In this document: positions 43,433 through 52,784 of the stretch, one piece after another | Layout of the letters: the number at the start of each line of letters is the position of its first letter | How positions within the stretch are numbered: the stretch's first letter is position 1 | Assembly (NCBI GenBank): GCA_011365055.1 | Contig: RDOG01000006.1 | Coordinates: forward strand, 171,415 to 235,414 | Length of the DNA: 64,000 nucleotides | Direction: 5' to 3' | DNA from: Promethearchaeota archaeon | Lineage (GTDB): Archaea > Asgardarchaeota > Lokiarchaeia > Helarchaeales > RDOG01 | Translations under genes and position numbers: made by a program | The notes under the pieces: model-generated | What the model was told of the DNA's origin: nothing | Databases searched by the model: none | The model's input: the letters and a program-made list of their open reading frames with translations, nothing else

Positions 43433-43434
43433 TT

Positions 43435-45309
43435 CTATTCACCTATTCCCACAATTTTAGCAAATTCATCATTTAATTTTTCTGTATATTTAGCAAGTTT
43501 AGAACTTGAAAATTTATCACTAGCGATTTCAAAGGTATCTTTTGCGTTGATTTTGTCATTTTTCTCTAGATAAAAATTTATTATTCTTGAAAAGTACTGC
43601 CAAGCGTAATAATGTTCACCTTTATCAAAAAAAAGACTTGCAGCTTTATTTAATATTTCTAAAGCCTTAATATCTTCACCAATTTCGCCATAAAACTTCT
43701 GGGCTCTTGAAAAATTAGCTCTTGCAAGTGGAAAAGCCCCTTCACCAATACTTATTGTAGCTTTATTCAATGAATTCTCTGCTACTTCAATTTTTAACTC
43801 TCTAATTTTTTCATTATCTTCTAATAATTCATATTTTTCAATCGCTTTTAGAAGTATATCTCTAGAATAATCACCCATTCCTTTATCTTTGTATAAATAA
43901 CCAGCTTCCTCCAAGATTATTGCTGATTTTTCAATTTCGTTTACTTTCAAATATGATTCACTGCCCAGAATAAAAAATTTATAAGCTTCTGATGAATAAT
44001 TAAAATTCATTGATAAATTTGCAATCCGTTCGTACCCTCTTGCAATCAATTCAATAGGAGAAACTAACCCTGCAGATATAGAATCTTTTCGAAGCATTTC
44101 AAGCTCATTAAATAAGTTTTCATTTATTATCCGTCCATTTATTGCATCATTTTCTGCAATTTTAATCATGGCTCTACAAGTGGCAGCTATAGCAATATCT
44201 CCTAAACTATCTCGAAGAAATTCCCAAAATGAAGTCATTGAGATGAAATAGCTTTCTCCTTCACAACTTACATGGCCAGATTGAGCTAAAGAATTTAGGA
44301 TATTCAAAATATTTTCTCGTTCTACTGAAGTTGCCCTCATAAGCATGTCAACATCTGCAAAATTCGCGGGTTCCATAGCAAATGCTTGCAAAATTTTTCT
44401 TTCATTTTCAGTTATATCTTTTAATTCATTATTAAACCCATCTTTAATGATTGATTCAAATTCTTCCCAATGGGATTTATTAATTTCTTGTGCATCACTT
44501 TCCTCAATTAATTTAGAAGTATTATAAAGCAATAACTGAGGAATTCCTTGAGAATTTTCTATTAATTTATTCCTAATTTCTTCCTCAATCGAAATTCCTG
44601 TATTTGACTCTCTTTTCATAAGTAATTCAATTGAATCTTTATAGGGCATTTTCGGAACCCCAATAATCTCAAAATTGTTTAGAGAATATTCAATTTTTGG
44701 TGCATATCTTTCTTCCCCAAAAAGCACGAATATAATTGGAGTAGGTTCCAATTTTTTCTTTTCATCAATTTCTTCAAATTTTTTAACAATTTCATTAAAT
44801 AAATCAAAAGCTTTTTCATTGGCTAAAAAAATAAATCTTTCAACATTATCGACAAATATAACTATTCCTTTTTTTGCTTTTTTCGTTAATTCTTTGCCAA
44901 AAAATAGAATTTTATTATTACAAAAAGTTTTCAAAAAATCAAGTATGTATTTTTCTTCATTTACTAATTCATAAGATTTCTTTATAGTTGTTTTACCTGC
45001 CTTTTTTTTACCTGGTTTTTTTGGCTTGGGGGGTTTAAATATCTCCTTAATTTCTGGGAGTAGTTCATCAAAAAATGCTTCAGATTCTTGTAATGGGACT
45101 TGTTTTTTGAGAATCAAAAAACCTTTTGATCTAGCAATCGAAACCATCTTTTCTAATAGAGAAGACTTCCCAATGCCTGGCCTTCCTTTTATAAATATGC
45201 TCTTCATTTGTGCTTGAGATAAATTTTCTTCAAACTTTTTTATTAACCTTTCTCTTCCGACAAATAGATTTTCTGAACAAGGAACTTGATAATTTAAAGA
45301 CTCCTTCAT
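43435..45309 (-). CDS. STAND-like AAA ATPase with wHTH and TPR repeats
   Basis: A 624-aa signalling-type NTPase. It has an N-terminal NLFVGRERLIKKFEENL, Walker A KGRPGIGKSS (about residues 40-49), a Walker B-like IVIFVDNVER (about 147), a winged-helix segment (about 300-370, ENERKILQAFAMEPANFADVDMLMRAT) and a C-terminal superhelix of TPR-like repeats (about 400-620, e.g. YSRDILLKAIEKYELLEDNEK). This is the domain order of STAND switch ATPases. It is co-oriented with and 2 nt from the 1084-aa coiled-coil gene, so it probably controls or loads that protein. AAGGTGATC precedes the ATG. Confidence 0.88.
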   Translation of the reverse strand: MKESLNYQVPCSENLFVGRERLIKKFEENLSQAQMKSIFIKGRPGIGKSSLLEKMVSIARSKGFLILKKQVPLQESEAFFDELLPEIKEIFKPPKPKKPGKKKAGKTTIKKSYELVNEEKYILDFLKTFCNNKILFFGKELTKKAKKGIVIFVDNVERFIFLANEKAFDLFNEIVKKFEEIDEKKKLEPTPIIFVLFGEERYAPKIEYSLNNFEIIGVPKMPYKDSIELLMKRESNTGISIEEEIRNKLIENSQGIPQLLLYNTSKLIEESDAQEINKSHWEEFESIIKDGFNNELKDITENERKILQAFAMEPANFADVDMLMRATSVERENILNILNSLAQSGHVSCEGESYFISMTSFWEFLRDSLGDIAIAATCRAMIKIAENDAINGRIINENLFNELEMLRKDSISAGLVSPIELIARGYERIANLSMNFNYSSEAYKFFILGSESYLKVNEIEKSAIILEEAGYLYKDKGMGDYSRDILLKAIEKYELLEDNEKIRELKIEVAENSLNKATISIGEGAFPLARANFSRAQKFYGEIGEDIKALEILNKAASLFFDKGEHYYAWQYFSRIINFYLEKNDKINAKDTFEIASDKFSSSKLAKYTEKLNDEFAKIVGIGE

Positions 45310-45506
45310 AAACGATCACCTTACATTTCATTTTTAATGATAAATTCCAAAATACTTTAATTAATTTATTTGAAGCTTCTTACTTGATTAAACTCAAAAA
45401 AATGTTGTAATTTTATGCTCTAATATTTTTTTGTCTAATTTTTTTATGGATATTTTACTCTTTTTCTCATTTATAAGTCTTATGAAATAAAAAAGTGAGT
45501 GATCTA

Positions 45507-45932
45507 TTATTTTTTAGCTTTTTTAGTTAACTTTTTTGTCTTTAAATCGGGTTTTTCCAAAATAACTTTCTTTCGACTAGCTGAACCTCGATTAATAATT
45601 TCATTATTTATTGGATGCGCAATAATTTCATTTTTAATTTCTTTGATTAGGTTTGATTTTAAATCTCCAATAGTTATACTTTGGATAATTTCATCCTTTA
45701 AATTATTTTTAAATTGATTAAAAACATCACGAAGAGATGTTATTCTTTCTCGCGTAAATTGATCATATTCGTCTAATTTAATTTCAGAACTAAAAATTAG
45801 TCTAATTATTTCTTCTATATCTCCTTTTATTGATTCTAATGATTCAAAAATTTGTTCTTCTACCATTTCTGAAATCATTTCATAAATTTCTTCTTTTAAA
45901 TTCTCAGAAATTTTATTTATCCCTGAATCCAA
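45507..45932 (-). CDS. Uncharacterised acidic helical protein with basic tail
   Basis: 141 aa. Residues 1-100 are amphipathic helix (ISENLKEEIYEMISEMVEEQIFESLESIKGDIEEIIRLIF), and the end is Lys-rich (KKVILEKPDLKTKKLTKKAKK). It starts at a TTG on the minus strand (45932). It is the first of several minus-strand genes between 45.5 and 48 kb. No family is recognised. Confidence 0.65.
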   Translation of the reverse strand: MDSGINKISENLKEEIYEMISEMVEEQIFESLESIKGDIEEIIRLIFSSEIKLDEYDQFTRERITSLRDVFNQFKNNLKDEIIQSITIGDLKSNLIKEIKNEIIAHPINNEIINRGSASRKKVILEKPDLKTKKLTKKAKK

Positions 45933-45966
45933 ATACCATCACTTTTTTATTTAACAAATTAATTTA

Positions 45967-46551
45967 TTAGGAAATTTTAAAAAAATTTACGGTTATCTCC
46001 ATTTTTTCATTTTCTAAAAAGCAAGCCGTTTCTTTAATCTTTATTTCATAATTTTCAATATTCTGTATTTCCATTAAAAATTTTGTTGCACCCTCAATCA
46101 TTCCAGTTAATATGCACGAATAATTCTCTTCTCCATTGTGAATTTTCTCCAAATCCTTAATGTTTAAATCATTTTGATCAATACCTAAACATAATGGACA
46201 TTCAAAAATATTGAGTTTTATGATTCTTTTATCTGATGAATCTTCAATAATATCATAATTAAATTCGGGAGTACGCCCAAATGCGACCACCCATAAAAAT
46301 TCAACTAATTCTACAATTTTTTCCAAGTCATTAGCTTTCGGAGCAAATTTCAGAACGGTAGGGTGTCTTTTACAGCTTCTAATTGCAGAATCACTTCCAA
46401 ATTCTTTTAATAATTTTGTTACATCCTCGCCTTCAAATAATTCGGAGGTTTTTAGAACTAATTGATTATATAATAACATAAAAAATACTGTTTCAATGCT
46501 TCGACTAAACGAATCTAACAATTTAGTTGTAATTTTCGTTACCATATTCAA
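45967..46551 (-). CDS. Cys-containing protein, possible V4R/Bet3-like fold
   Basis: 194 aa. A helical N-terminal half (TKLLDSFSRSIETVFFMLLYNQLVLKTSELF) is followed by a sheet with CPLCLGIDQ (about residue 119), then SCILTGMIEGATKFLME and a final strand pair ending ACFLENEKMEITVNFF. This helix-sheet order with late Cys residues recalls V4R/Bet3 domains, but the match is weak. It overlaps the stop of the upstream gene by 4 nt (TTG start in ATTGA), so the two are translationally coupled and probably form a complex. Confidence 0.65.
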   Translation of the reverse strand: MNMVTKITTKLLDSFSRSIETVFFMLLYNQLVLKTSELFEGEDVTKLLKEFGSDSAIRSCKRHPTVLKFAPKANDLEKIVELVEFLWVVAFGRTPEFNYDIIEDSSDKRIIKLNIFECPLCLGIDQNDLNIKDLEKIHNGEENYSCILTGMIEGATKFLMEIQNIENYEIKIKETACFLENEKMEITVNFFKIS

Positions 46552-47054
46552 TTATCTCCCCTAATTTTATAGGAATGAATACATTTTTTATCACCAAATG
46601 TTTTACTTGAAATCACTTGACCTTCAATTTCAGGAATTTTTGAATTTTGTTTTGAAATCATCTTAAATAACTCTTCTATAAAAGCAATCGCGATATTACA
46701 ACCTGCAATCTTTCCAACATCCGGTCTTTCATATTTACAAAAACAACAATCCTTTTCAATGACTAAGAAATCACCGGGAATTTCTTCTTTAAATTCTTCT
46801 TTCATTTTGATTTTAATTTTTTTCTTAAATACAAATTCATGTATCTCTTTGATTAAATCTATTTCATTATCTGATTTAGGAATCCAATATTGAATATAAT
46901 TATGTAATATTCTTTTACCAATATCTTTAATATGGGAGGTGATTTCAAAATCGCTCATTTTCTTTTTTTCTTTCAAAGTTAAAATTAATTCATAAATTGT
47001 ATTTCTAAATTGATTCATTTTTACTTTTTGACCCAATAAATTTGAAGATTTCAA
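46548..47054 (-). CDS. Cys-containing protein, possible V4R/Bet3-like partner
   Basis: 168 aa with the same overall plan as the next gene: an N-terminal helical part, then CCFCKYERPDVGKIAGCNIAI (about residues 102-122), a helix (AFIEELFKMISKQN) and a final strand with CIHSYKI. The repeated C-x2-C and late Cys layout in both neighbours suggests diverged paralogues that pair. A metal or ligand site is possible. No confident family. Confidence 0.65.
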   Translation of the reverse strand: MKSSNLLGQKVKMNQFRNTIYELILTLKEKKKMSDFEITSHIKDIGKRILHNYIQYWIPKSDNEIDLIKEIHEFVFKKKIKIKMKEEFKEEIPGDFLVIEKDCCFCKYERPDVGKIAGCNIAIAFIEELFKMISKQNSKIPEIEGQVISSKTFGDKKCIHSYKIRGDN

Positions 47055-47070
47055 AAAAAAAACTCCTTTA

Positions 47071-48036
47071 TTATATATTTTTTAACATTATAGCTGCATC
47101 TTCGGGAGATACTGGATTAATAAAAATACCGCTTCCAAGTTCGCATCCTCCCAAATATTTAATTTTATCTTGTGCTCGATTAATAACGTAAAATTCTATA
47201 TGAAAATGATAATAGGGATAAGAATTACCATCAGTAGGTTCTTGATGAAAGATCATTTCAAATGAATGTTTTCCATTGAAAAACCTACTAATTTTGTTTA
47301 ATATTTCCTTTAAAATTTTGGCTAAATTCTCCCTTTCTTCTTGAGTCATTTGGTTAATATTTTGTATGTGATTTTTTGGATAAATATGAGGGCCAAAGGG
47401 CCATGTAGCATAATGAGGCATAAAACAAATGAAGCTATCATTTTCCAAAATTATTCTTTTTTTAAAATCTTGTTCTTTTTTTAATATAGTACAAAATAAA
47501 CATTTATTATACTCCTCAAAAAATTCTTTACTTGAATTTAATTCTTTAAGAATCACTGGAGGAATAAATGAAAATGAATAAATCTGTCCATGGGGATGAT
47601 CTAAAGAAACTCCAACATCTCTTCCACGATTTTCAAATATTAATACATAATTAATATTCTTATTTTCACCTATTTTTTTATATCTATCTCCCAAGAAGGA
47701 AAATAATCCTGATACATGCTCATTTGGTAGTTGTTCTAATTTCACATTATGTTCAGGAGAATAAAGAACTACTTCACAGCGACCAAAGGCAGGTTTTACT
47801 TTATTAATATCGTCATCATCAAGATCCGGCTCAGGAGGATCTTCCATCAAAGAAGGAAATTTATTTGGGAGATTTAAATACTTCCAATCTTCTATATTTT
47901 TCAGTTCATTAGATTTAGGGCAAAAGGGGCATTCTATTTCAGAGGGCAAATTTGGACGTTTCATTCTATGTCCTGCTACGACAACCCATTCCTTAAGGAT
48001 AGCATTCCATCTTAATTCTACCATATTTATCGACAT
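47071..48036 (-). CDS. galT: Galactose-1-phosphate uridylyltransferase
   Basis: Exchanges UMP between UDP-glucose and galactose-1-phosphate in the Leloir pathway. A HIT-superfamily enzyme: the active-site HPHGQIY is at about residues 145-151, an N-terminal zinc pair is CPFC (about 37-40), CLFC (about 178) lies further on, and the second-domain His residues are in HIYPKNH and YYHFHIEFY. 321 aa is typical of the archaeal form. The start may be at M1 or at the next Met (MVELRWN). No other Leloir gene is nearby. Confidence 0.93.
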   Translation of the reverse strand: MSINMVELRWNAILKEWVVVAGHRMKRPNLPSEIECPFCPKSNELKNIEDWKYLNLPNKFPSLMEDPPEPDLDDDDINKVKPAFGRCEVVLYSPEHNVKLEQLPNEHVSGLFSFLGDRYKKIGENKNINYVLIFENRGRDVGVSLDHPHGQIYSFSFIPPVILKELNSSKEFFEEYNKCLFCTILKKEQDFKKRIILENDSFICFMPHYATWPFGPHIYPKNHIQNINQMTQEERENLAKILKEILNKISRFFNGKHSFEMIFHQEPTDGNSYPYYHFHIEFYVINRAQDKIKYLGGCELGSGIFINPVSPEDAAIMLKNI

Positions 48037-48170
48037 TATCCATTATTATTTATTTTTTCAATCTAACAAATTTTAATTAATATTTATAAAAGTTTAAGTC
48101 TTAGATTTGATATTTCAATTTAGAGAAAGCAATAGTAATTTAAATAAAAGATTGATAAGGATTAAAAAAA

Positions 48171-48509
48171 ATGAAACTATTTGTATATGGAACTTTGACA
48201 GATGAAGAATTTTTACACAGAAAGACAAATAGAAAATTAGGTTATTTTAAAATAGTCAATGCTGAACTGCCTAATTTTAAAAGAACGAGTTCAATTACTA
48301 TAAAAAAGGAAAAAAATCATAAAGTTATGGGAAAATTGATTTTAAATATTAATTTTGAAGATATTATTATTTTAGATGAATATGAAGGATGTTCTACAGA
48401 AAATCCTCTATCTAAGCATAATATGTACATTCGAAAAGAAGAACATGTAATTAATCTTGATAATAGTAGGAAATTTGAGAAATCTTACGTTTATTTATTT
48501 AATGAATGA
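48171..48509 (+). CDS. Gamma-glutamylcyclotransferase (GGCT/AIG2-like)
   Basis: A small cyclotransferase fold of 112 aa: the phosphate/substrate loop FVYGTL is at residues 4-9, and the catalytic-Glu region LDEYEG is at about 70-75, as in GGCT/AIG2 proteins, which remove gamma-glutamyl (or related) caps as 5-oxoproline. It starts at ATG 48171. The amidoligase-like gene begins 20 nt downstream on the same strand, so a make-and-remove pair of an amide link is likely. Confidence 0.88.
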   Translation: MKLFVYGTLTDEEFLHRKTNRKLGYFKIVNAELPNFKRTSSITIKKEKNHKVMGKLILNINFEDIIILDEYEGCSTENPLSKHNMYIRKEEHVINLDNSRKFEKSYVYLFNE

Positions 48510-48528
48510 ATATTTTATTTAATTTTGG

Positions 48529-49878
48529 TTGAGAAATATGGGAAAACCTAAACCACCAATTGGAACATGTCCGAGATGTTCAAATCAATTAGCTCCAAAG
48601 AAAGCAAAATTAGGTAAAGCAATTGAATGTCCATTTTGTGGTCTAAAATTAAGAATTATTGTTAAGAGAAAATATGATTTACAAGAAAAAAAGAAATTTT
48701 CCAGGGAAGAGCTTGGAGTAACTGACGATATTTATAAAGCTTATGGTGTTACAATGGGATTTGAGATTGAAGCTTATTCCATCTCCTATTTAATTGATGA
48801 AGATGGATTAAAAAAAGATTTTGAAATAGGATATGATGTTTTTTATCCGCAAGAAAATGTTTTTGAGAAGGGAGAACAATACACTGATGATGTGACTATA
48901 GGTCCAGAATTCAATTCTCCAGTTTTTTTTAGTATTAAAAATTGTCTTTTTATGCTCAAAAATAGTTTACGGAAATACAATGTTTTTCAAGAAAAAGATG
49001 ACGATAATAAGGAAAGACGAATCGCATTATTTGGAACTTGGCTTGAAAATCCTGCAGCTTTACATGTTCATATTGGTTATGGTTTAGATGGAATTCAAAT
49101 TGGAGATGCTGCATATCTTGCCAAACATATAATCCATCATTTACCCTTTTTAATTGCTCTTACAACATCCTCTCCAATTTTTGAGAGACAAATAACTGGT
49201 ATTGCTAATAATAGATTGAGTACCAGTCAATTTTGTAAATCTATTGATTTAGATACAATTGAAGATGGAATCCCCATAGAACATTTTACTGAAATAAATT
49301 ATAATAATTATCTCGCTGAAGAAAGAGAAAAACCTCCTACCTTAGAAATCAGAGTGTGTGACACAAATATACCAGAATATGCAGTTGCTGCATTGACTGT
49401 AATTTATGCAGTAATTATGAGAGCAAAAAAAGGAAAAAAAGGAGAACAACGAAAGATGAAACCATTAATGGAAAATTCATTTAAAAATAATTTAATTGCA
49501 CGGGAAAATGCAATAAAAGATGGTTCAAAAGCAATTTTAATGTGGAATGACAAAAAAACAACAATTTCAAAATATGTAGACAAATTTTTTTATTTTTATA
49601 AGGATGAATTAGACGAAATGAGTGTATCTTCAAATATTACAGACACGTTTAAATACTTGAAAAGAGGCTGGAATATGGGAGAAATTATAAAAAGAGCAGT
49701 GGAAATATCTAAGAAAAAAGGAGATAATTGGGAGCAAGATTTTTGCAGTAAATATATAAATGCTCTCGAACATTCTTTAGATGGGGCTGATTTGACTTCA
49801 TTTGCGGAGTTTTTAGGAATTAAATTGCCAGATTTGAAAAAAATAAAATTGGGGGAATTCACGTTTTTTAGCAATTAA
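48529..49878 (+). CDS. Amidoligase-like enzyme with N-terminal zinc ribbon
   Basis: A 449-aa protein. The N-terminus has a zinc ribbon (CPRC about residue 14, CPFCG about 35). The main part resembles the GCS-like amidoligase family: GFEIEAYS (about 80), TIGPEFNSP (about 124), and LHVHIGYG (about 183) as metal/ATP-binding motifs, with LEIRVCDTNIPEYAVAAL (about 275). Such enzymes form amide bonds on peptides or small molecules using ATP. Its partner is the adjacent gamma-glutamylcyclotransferase. The start may be ATG 48529 or 48538. The substrate is unknown. Confidence 0.75.
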   Translation: MRNMGKPKPPIGTCPRCSNQLAPKKAKLGKAIECPFCGLKLRIIVKRKYDLQEKKKFSREELGVTDDIYKAYGVTMGFEIEAYSISYLIDEDGLKKDFEIGYDVFYPQENVFEKGEQYTDDVTIGPEFNSPVFFSIKNCLFMLKNSLRKYNVFQEKDDDNKERRIALFGTWLENPAALHVHIGYGLDGIQIGDAAYLAKHIIHHLPFLIALTTSSPIFERQITGIANNRLSTSQFCKSIDLDTIEDGIPIEHFTEINYNNYLAEEREKPPTLEIRVCDTNIPEYAVAALTVIYAVIMRAKKGKKGEQRKMKPLMENSFKNNLIARENAIKDGSKAILMWNDKKTTISKYVDKFFYFYKDELDEMSVSSNITDTFKYLKRGWNMGEIIKRAVEISKKKGDNWEQDFCSKYINALEHSLDGADLTSFAEFLGIKLPDLKKIKLGEFTFFSN

Positions 49879-50084
49879 TCTCATTTATTATTGCTATATA
49901 ATTTCCGAGTTTTTATAATTAAAAAAATTTAAAAAATAAGTTATAACAAAATGAAAAAATCTTAAAAAATATCATTTACTAATTAAAATAAATACAAAAA
50001 ACAAAGCATTTAAAATTTGAAATAATAAGATCCCAGAAATTAAATCATATAGATCAAGTGAAAAATAGGATTTTGGTGAAATAA

Positions 50085-50678
50085 TTGATACATAATGTTT
50101 ATTTAATTAAAGCAAACAGCGGATTGTGCCTTTTCAGTAGAAAATACGGAGGAATAGAATTCAATGAAGATTTAATTGCAGGATTTTTGACAGCTTTAAA
50201 AGATTTTGCAACAGAAGTTACTGGAGGAGAAGGGATAATTAAAGTTTTAGATATGAATGCGTATAATGTGTGTTTGGCATTTAGAGAAGGACTAATGATT
50301 TCAGCGGCTGCAGATAAAACAGATGATAGAAATCTGGCAATGAAAGCAATGGGAGAAGTTTTAAATCAATTTCATGAACACTATAATCTAGAAAACTGGG
50401 ATGGAAATATCAAAATGTTTGAACCCTTTGCAAACATTATTGATGACATTCTTGAAAATGGAAAAATTGCAGAAGTTGAAATACATATTCCAAAATTGAA
50501 AAAGAAATTACCTAAAATGATTTTGAAAATGGGAACTATTAATAAATTTGAATTTGATATCGCGAATTTATGTGATGGAAAGAAGTCTTCAGACGATATC
50601 GCCGAAGTATTAGGTGTACAACAAGATGAAGTGGTTTTAGCTTTAGAAAAATTAAAAAAATTAAAATTGATTGATTAA
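50085..50678 (+). CDS. Longin-like domain plus winged-helix protein
   Basis: A 197-aa protein. Residues 1-125 read as a longin/SNARE-like sheet-helix domain (IHNVYLIKANSGLCLFSRKY, DLIAGFLTALKDFATEV, a YNVCLAFREGLMISAAAD strand pair and a long helix), like the small-GTPase-linked longins of Asgard archaea. Residues about 135-197 form a small winged helix (FEFDIANLCDGKKSSDDIAEVLG, VVLALEKLKKLKLI). It starts at TTG 50085, with GGTGA 5 nt upstream. A link to membrane-trafficking-like GTPases is inference. Confidence 0.75.
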   Translation: MIHNVYLIKANSGLCLFSRKYGGIEFNEDLIAGFLTALKDFATEVTGGEGIIKVLDMNAYNVCLAFREGLMISAAADKTDDRNLAMKAMGEVLNQFHEHYNLENWDGNIKMFEPFANIIDDILENGKIAEVEIHIPKLKKKLPKMILKMGTINKFEFDIANLCDGKKSSDDIAEVLGVQQDEVVLALEKLKKLKLID

Positions 50679-50757
50679 ATTCGGATTAGTAGCTTTTCTT
50701 TTTTTCGCTTTCTAAAAACAAATAATAATTTTTTAATAGTTATTTCTAAATATTACC

Positions 50758-50776
50758 TTTGCATATTTTATGCAAA
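50758..50776. promoter_or_regulatory. Palindromic TTTGCATA operator candidate
   Basis: TTTGCATA-TTT-TATGCAAA is a perfect inverted repeat about 40 nt before the gene at 50816. Related TTTGCAT/ATGCAAA half-sites occur in the promoter gaps at 51221-51310, 52910-53090 and 53931. It may be the site of one regulator shared by these genes. Confidence 0.4.
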
Positions 50777-50815
50777 AAATGATATTATTCATAATTTAAA
50801 GTAAAGTGAGACTTT

Positions 50816-51166
50816 ATGGTAATGATTGATTTTTTTTCTAAAATTCTAAGAAGATTATTTATTACTGATAAGGAATTAGACCTTATTCAAAATTTATCCG
50901 CAAATTCACCTATAAAATCTGAAAAAATACAAAACGTGTTAGTAAACTCTCTAAAAAAATATTTTAACATGTATTTTGATGATTTTTTTCAAGTTAGAAG
51001 TTTTACTGATGAAGAATATAGAAAAGTTCTAGGTGAAATTGCAAATGAAATGAAGAAAAATCCTGAAACAACAGAATTTCAAATTGAAAACCTAAAACAA
51101 TTTCAAAATTTCTCTAAAGCCATGCAAAAAGCTATTTTTAAAGTAGTTAAAGAAGAATCTTTGTAA
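50816..51166 (+). CDS. Small uncharacterised helical protein
   Basis: 116 aa, helical, with no Cys and no membrane segment. It starts MVMIDFFSKILRRLF and ends FSKAMQKAIFKVVKEESL. It lies after the longin-wHTH gene and has the TTTGCATA palindrome in its promoter gap. No family is recognised. Confidence 0.65.
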   Translation: MVMIDFFSKILRRLFITDKELDLIQNLSANSPIKSEKIQNVLVNSLKKYFNMYFDDFFQVRSFTDEEYRKVLGEIANEMKKNPETTEFQIENLKQFQNFSKAMQKAIFKVVKEESL

Positions 51167-51356
51167 ATTTTCTATTTTAATAAAAATTATCTCAATTTTT
51201 TATTTTTATTTTTTTATCTTTTTGCATTTATTTGCATTTATTTGTGATTTTAGTTTGTTTAAAAAAACGTTTATAGAATATTTATGCATTTTTACTGCAA
51301 CATTTGCATTAATTAAATTATAAAATGAGTTGTAAAAAAAATACTTGAAGGTCATA

Positions 51357-52784
51357 TCATAATTTTGTTTTAATTTCTTGAATAAGTTGATAAGATTTAT
51401 TTTTCAAAGCTAATGAAATATAGCCTTCTTCATATGCCTTTTCCAATTTATCTTCATCTAATATAACAATTTCTCCATCGGGTAATTTAACCAGATCAAT
51501 TTCAAGATCCAAATAATATATTTGATATGGATGGGGGAAAAACTCAATGGGAGAACTTACATTCCAGTATTCTCCTTTTATATCACCTTTTCTGTTAAAA
51601 TATTCAGTTTTCATGTACCAACTGCCTAATTGAAATGAATTAATTGCGTAATCTCCCTCTTCTTTAGTTAAATTTAGTCCATCATAATATCTCTTTTTTG
51701 ATCCCAATATCTTTCTATGTATTTTCATATATTTCTTATCTAAGTCAAATTCAATCAAGTTGCCAGGAGTAAGTTGAAAAACGCGACCATCAACTTTTGC
51801 ATGTGTAATACGAACCATTGTATTTAATTTTGGATAGAGATTTCCAAAATATCGCTCCATTTCTTGTTCTAGGATTTCAATCAATGAATTATTATTAAAA
51901 GTAACATGTTCTGAAAATTTAATTACTTCACCTAATTCAAAGCTACAAATTTTATAATAATGGTGATTTTTTAAAGTCTGTGTAGTTTTAATTTCTTTTC
52001 TAATATTGTCGATTCTTTCTCTTGTATCTGCTGGAAATTCAATATTAACAATTGGAGTTCCTTCCAATAAAATTTTAGGCGCAGGATAATTATTATAATT
52101 TTTAATGATTTCATCTGATTTTTCCTGCAATCGATCTATTTCTTCAATTAAAATGTCGGGATTCTCTTCAAAAGCTTCGCTTGCACTAGTTCGCCATAAT
52201 ATTCCCCAATTTTTCGGCTTTATTTTTCTTGCTAAATTATAAAGATTTTTTCTTGAATTATCATTTGTTATTCTTTGTGAGATTTTATTTGGATTGTTAT
52301 AGATCAAAACAGCATGCAATCCTGTTAATGTGATATTAGAGTTTAAAATTGCCTTTCTTCTGCCAATATCAGGAAAATCTATCTTAACCAAATAATTTGA
52401 ATTATTTCTTAGTGTCTGGCCTTCCAAAATTCCTTGAGAATTCCCAAGATCAAATATTGTTATGTTTTTATTTTCAATTGATTTTAATACTCTTCCTTTT
52501 ATTATTGTATCTTTTCCCATTTGCGATTTTCTTATTATAGAATTTGGAAAGTTTTCTCTAATTATTTCTAATAATTTTGAAATCCCTTCTTTTTTCCCAA
52601 AAACGAATAAATTTTTTTTATCATTTCCGTCTTCAATAATAACATCAGGTTCACTTTCTGAAAATTGTGTATCAAATCTTTCTTTAATTATTTCAGAGCT
52701 TTGCGTAATAATAAAATCATTTTTTAATAATAAATGAGTTAAAGCGGTTGAAAATATTCCTCTAATCTTAATTTTGTAAGACAC
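51357..52784 (-). CDS. FAU-1-like RNA-binding protein / ribonuclease
   Basis: 475 aa with the plan of archaeal FAU-1: an N-terminal RNase E/G-like S1 region (KGRVLKSIENKNITIFDLG near residues 95-115), the WGILWRTSASEAFEEN signature (about 193-208), and a C-terminal DUF402 domain (WYMKTEYFNRKGDIKGEYWNV, then YLDLEIDLVKLPDG and the closing DEDKLEKAYEEGYIS). FAU-1 binds AU-rich RNA and has been reported to cleave RNA. It is divergent from the gene at 53203 across a 400-nt promoter gap. Confidence 0.88.
   Translation of the reverse strand: MSYKIKIRGIFSTALTHLLLKNDFIITQSSEIIKERFDTQFSESEPDVIIEDGNDKKNLFVFGKKEGISKLLEIIRENFPNSIIRKSQMGKDTIIKGRVLKSIENKNITIFDLGNSQGILEGQTLRNNSNYLVKIDFPDIGRRKAILNSNITLTGLHAVLIYNNPNKISQRITNDNSRKNLYNLARKIKPKNWGILWRTSASEAFEENPDILIEEIDRLQEKSDEIIKNYNNYPAPKILLEGTPIVNIEFPADTRERIDNIRKEIKTTQTLKNHHYYKICSFELGEVIKFSEHVTFNNNSLIEILEQEMERYFGNLYPKLNTMVRITHAKVDGRVFQLTPGNLIEFDLDKKYMKIHRKILGSKKRYYDGLNLTKEEGDYAINSFQLGSWYMKTEYFNRKGDIKGEYWNVSSPIEFFPHPYQIYYLDLEIDLVKLPDGEIVILDEDKLEKAYEEGYISLALKNKSYQLIQEIKTKL

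Noticed and set aside
51221..51240. Tandem TTTGCATTTA as a CRISPR or satellite repeat
   Set aside because: Only two adjacent copies with no spacers. Better seen as promoter half-sites.
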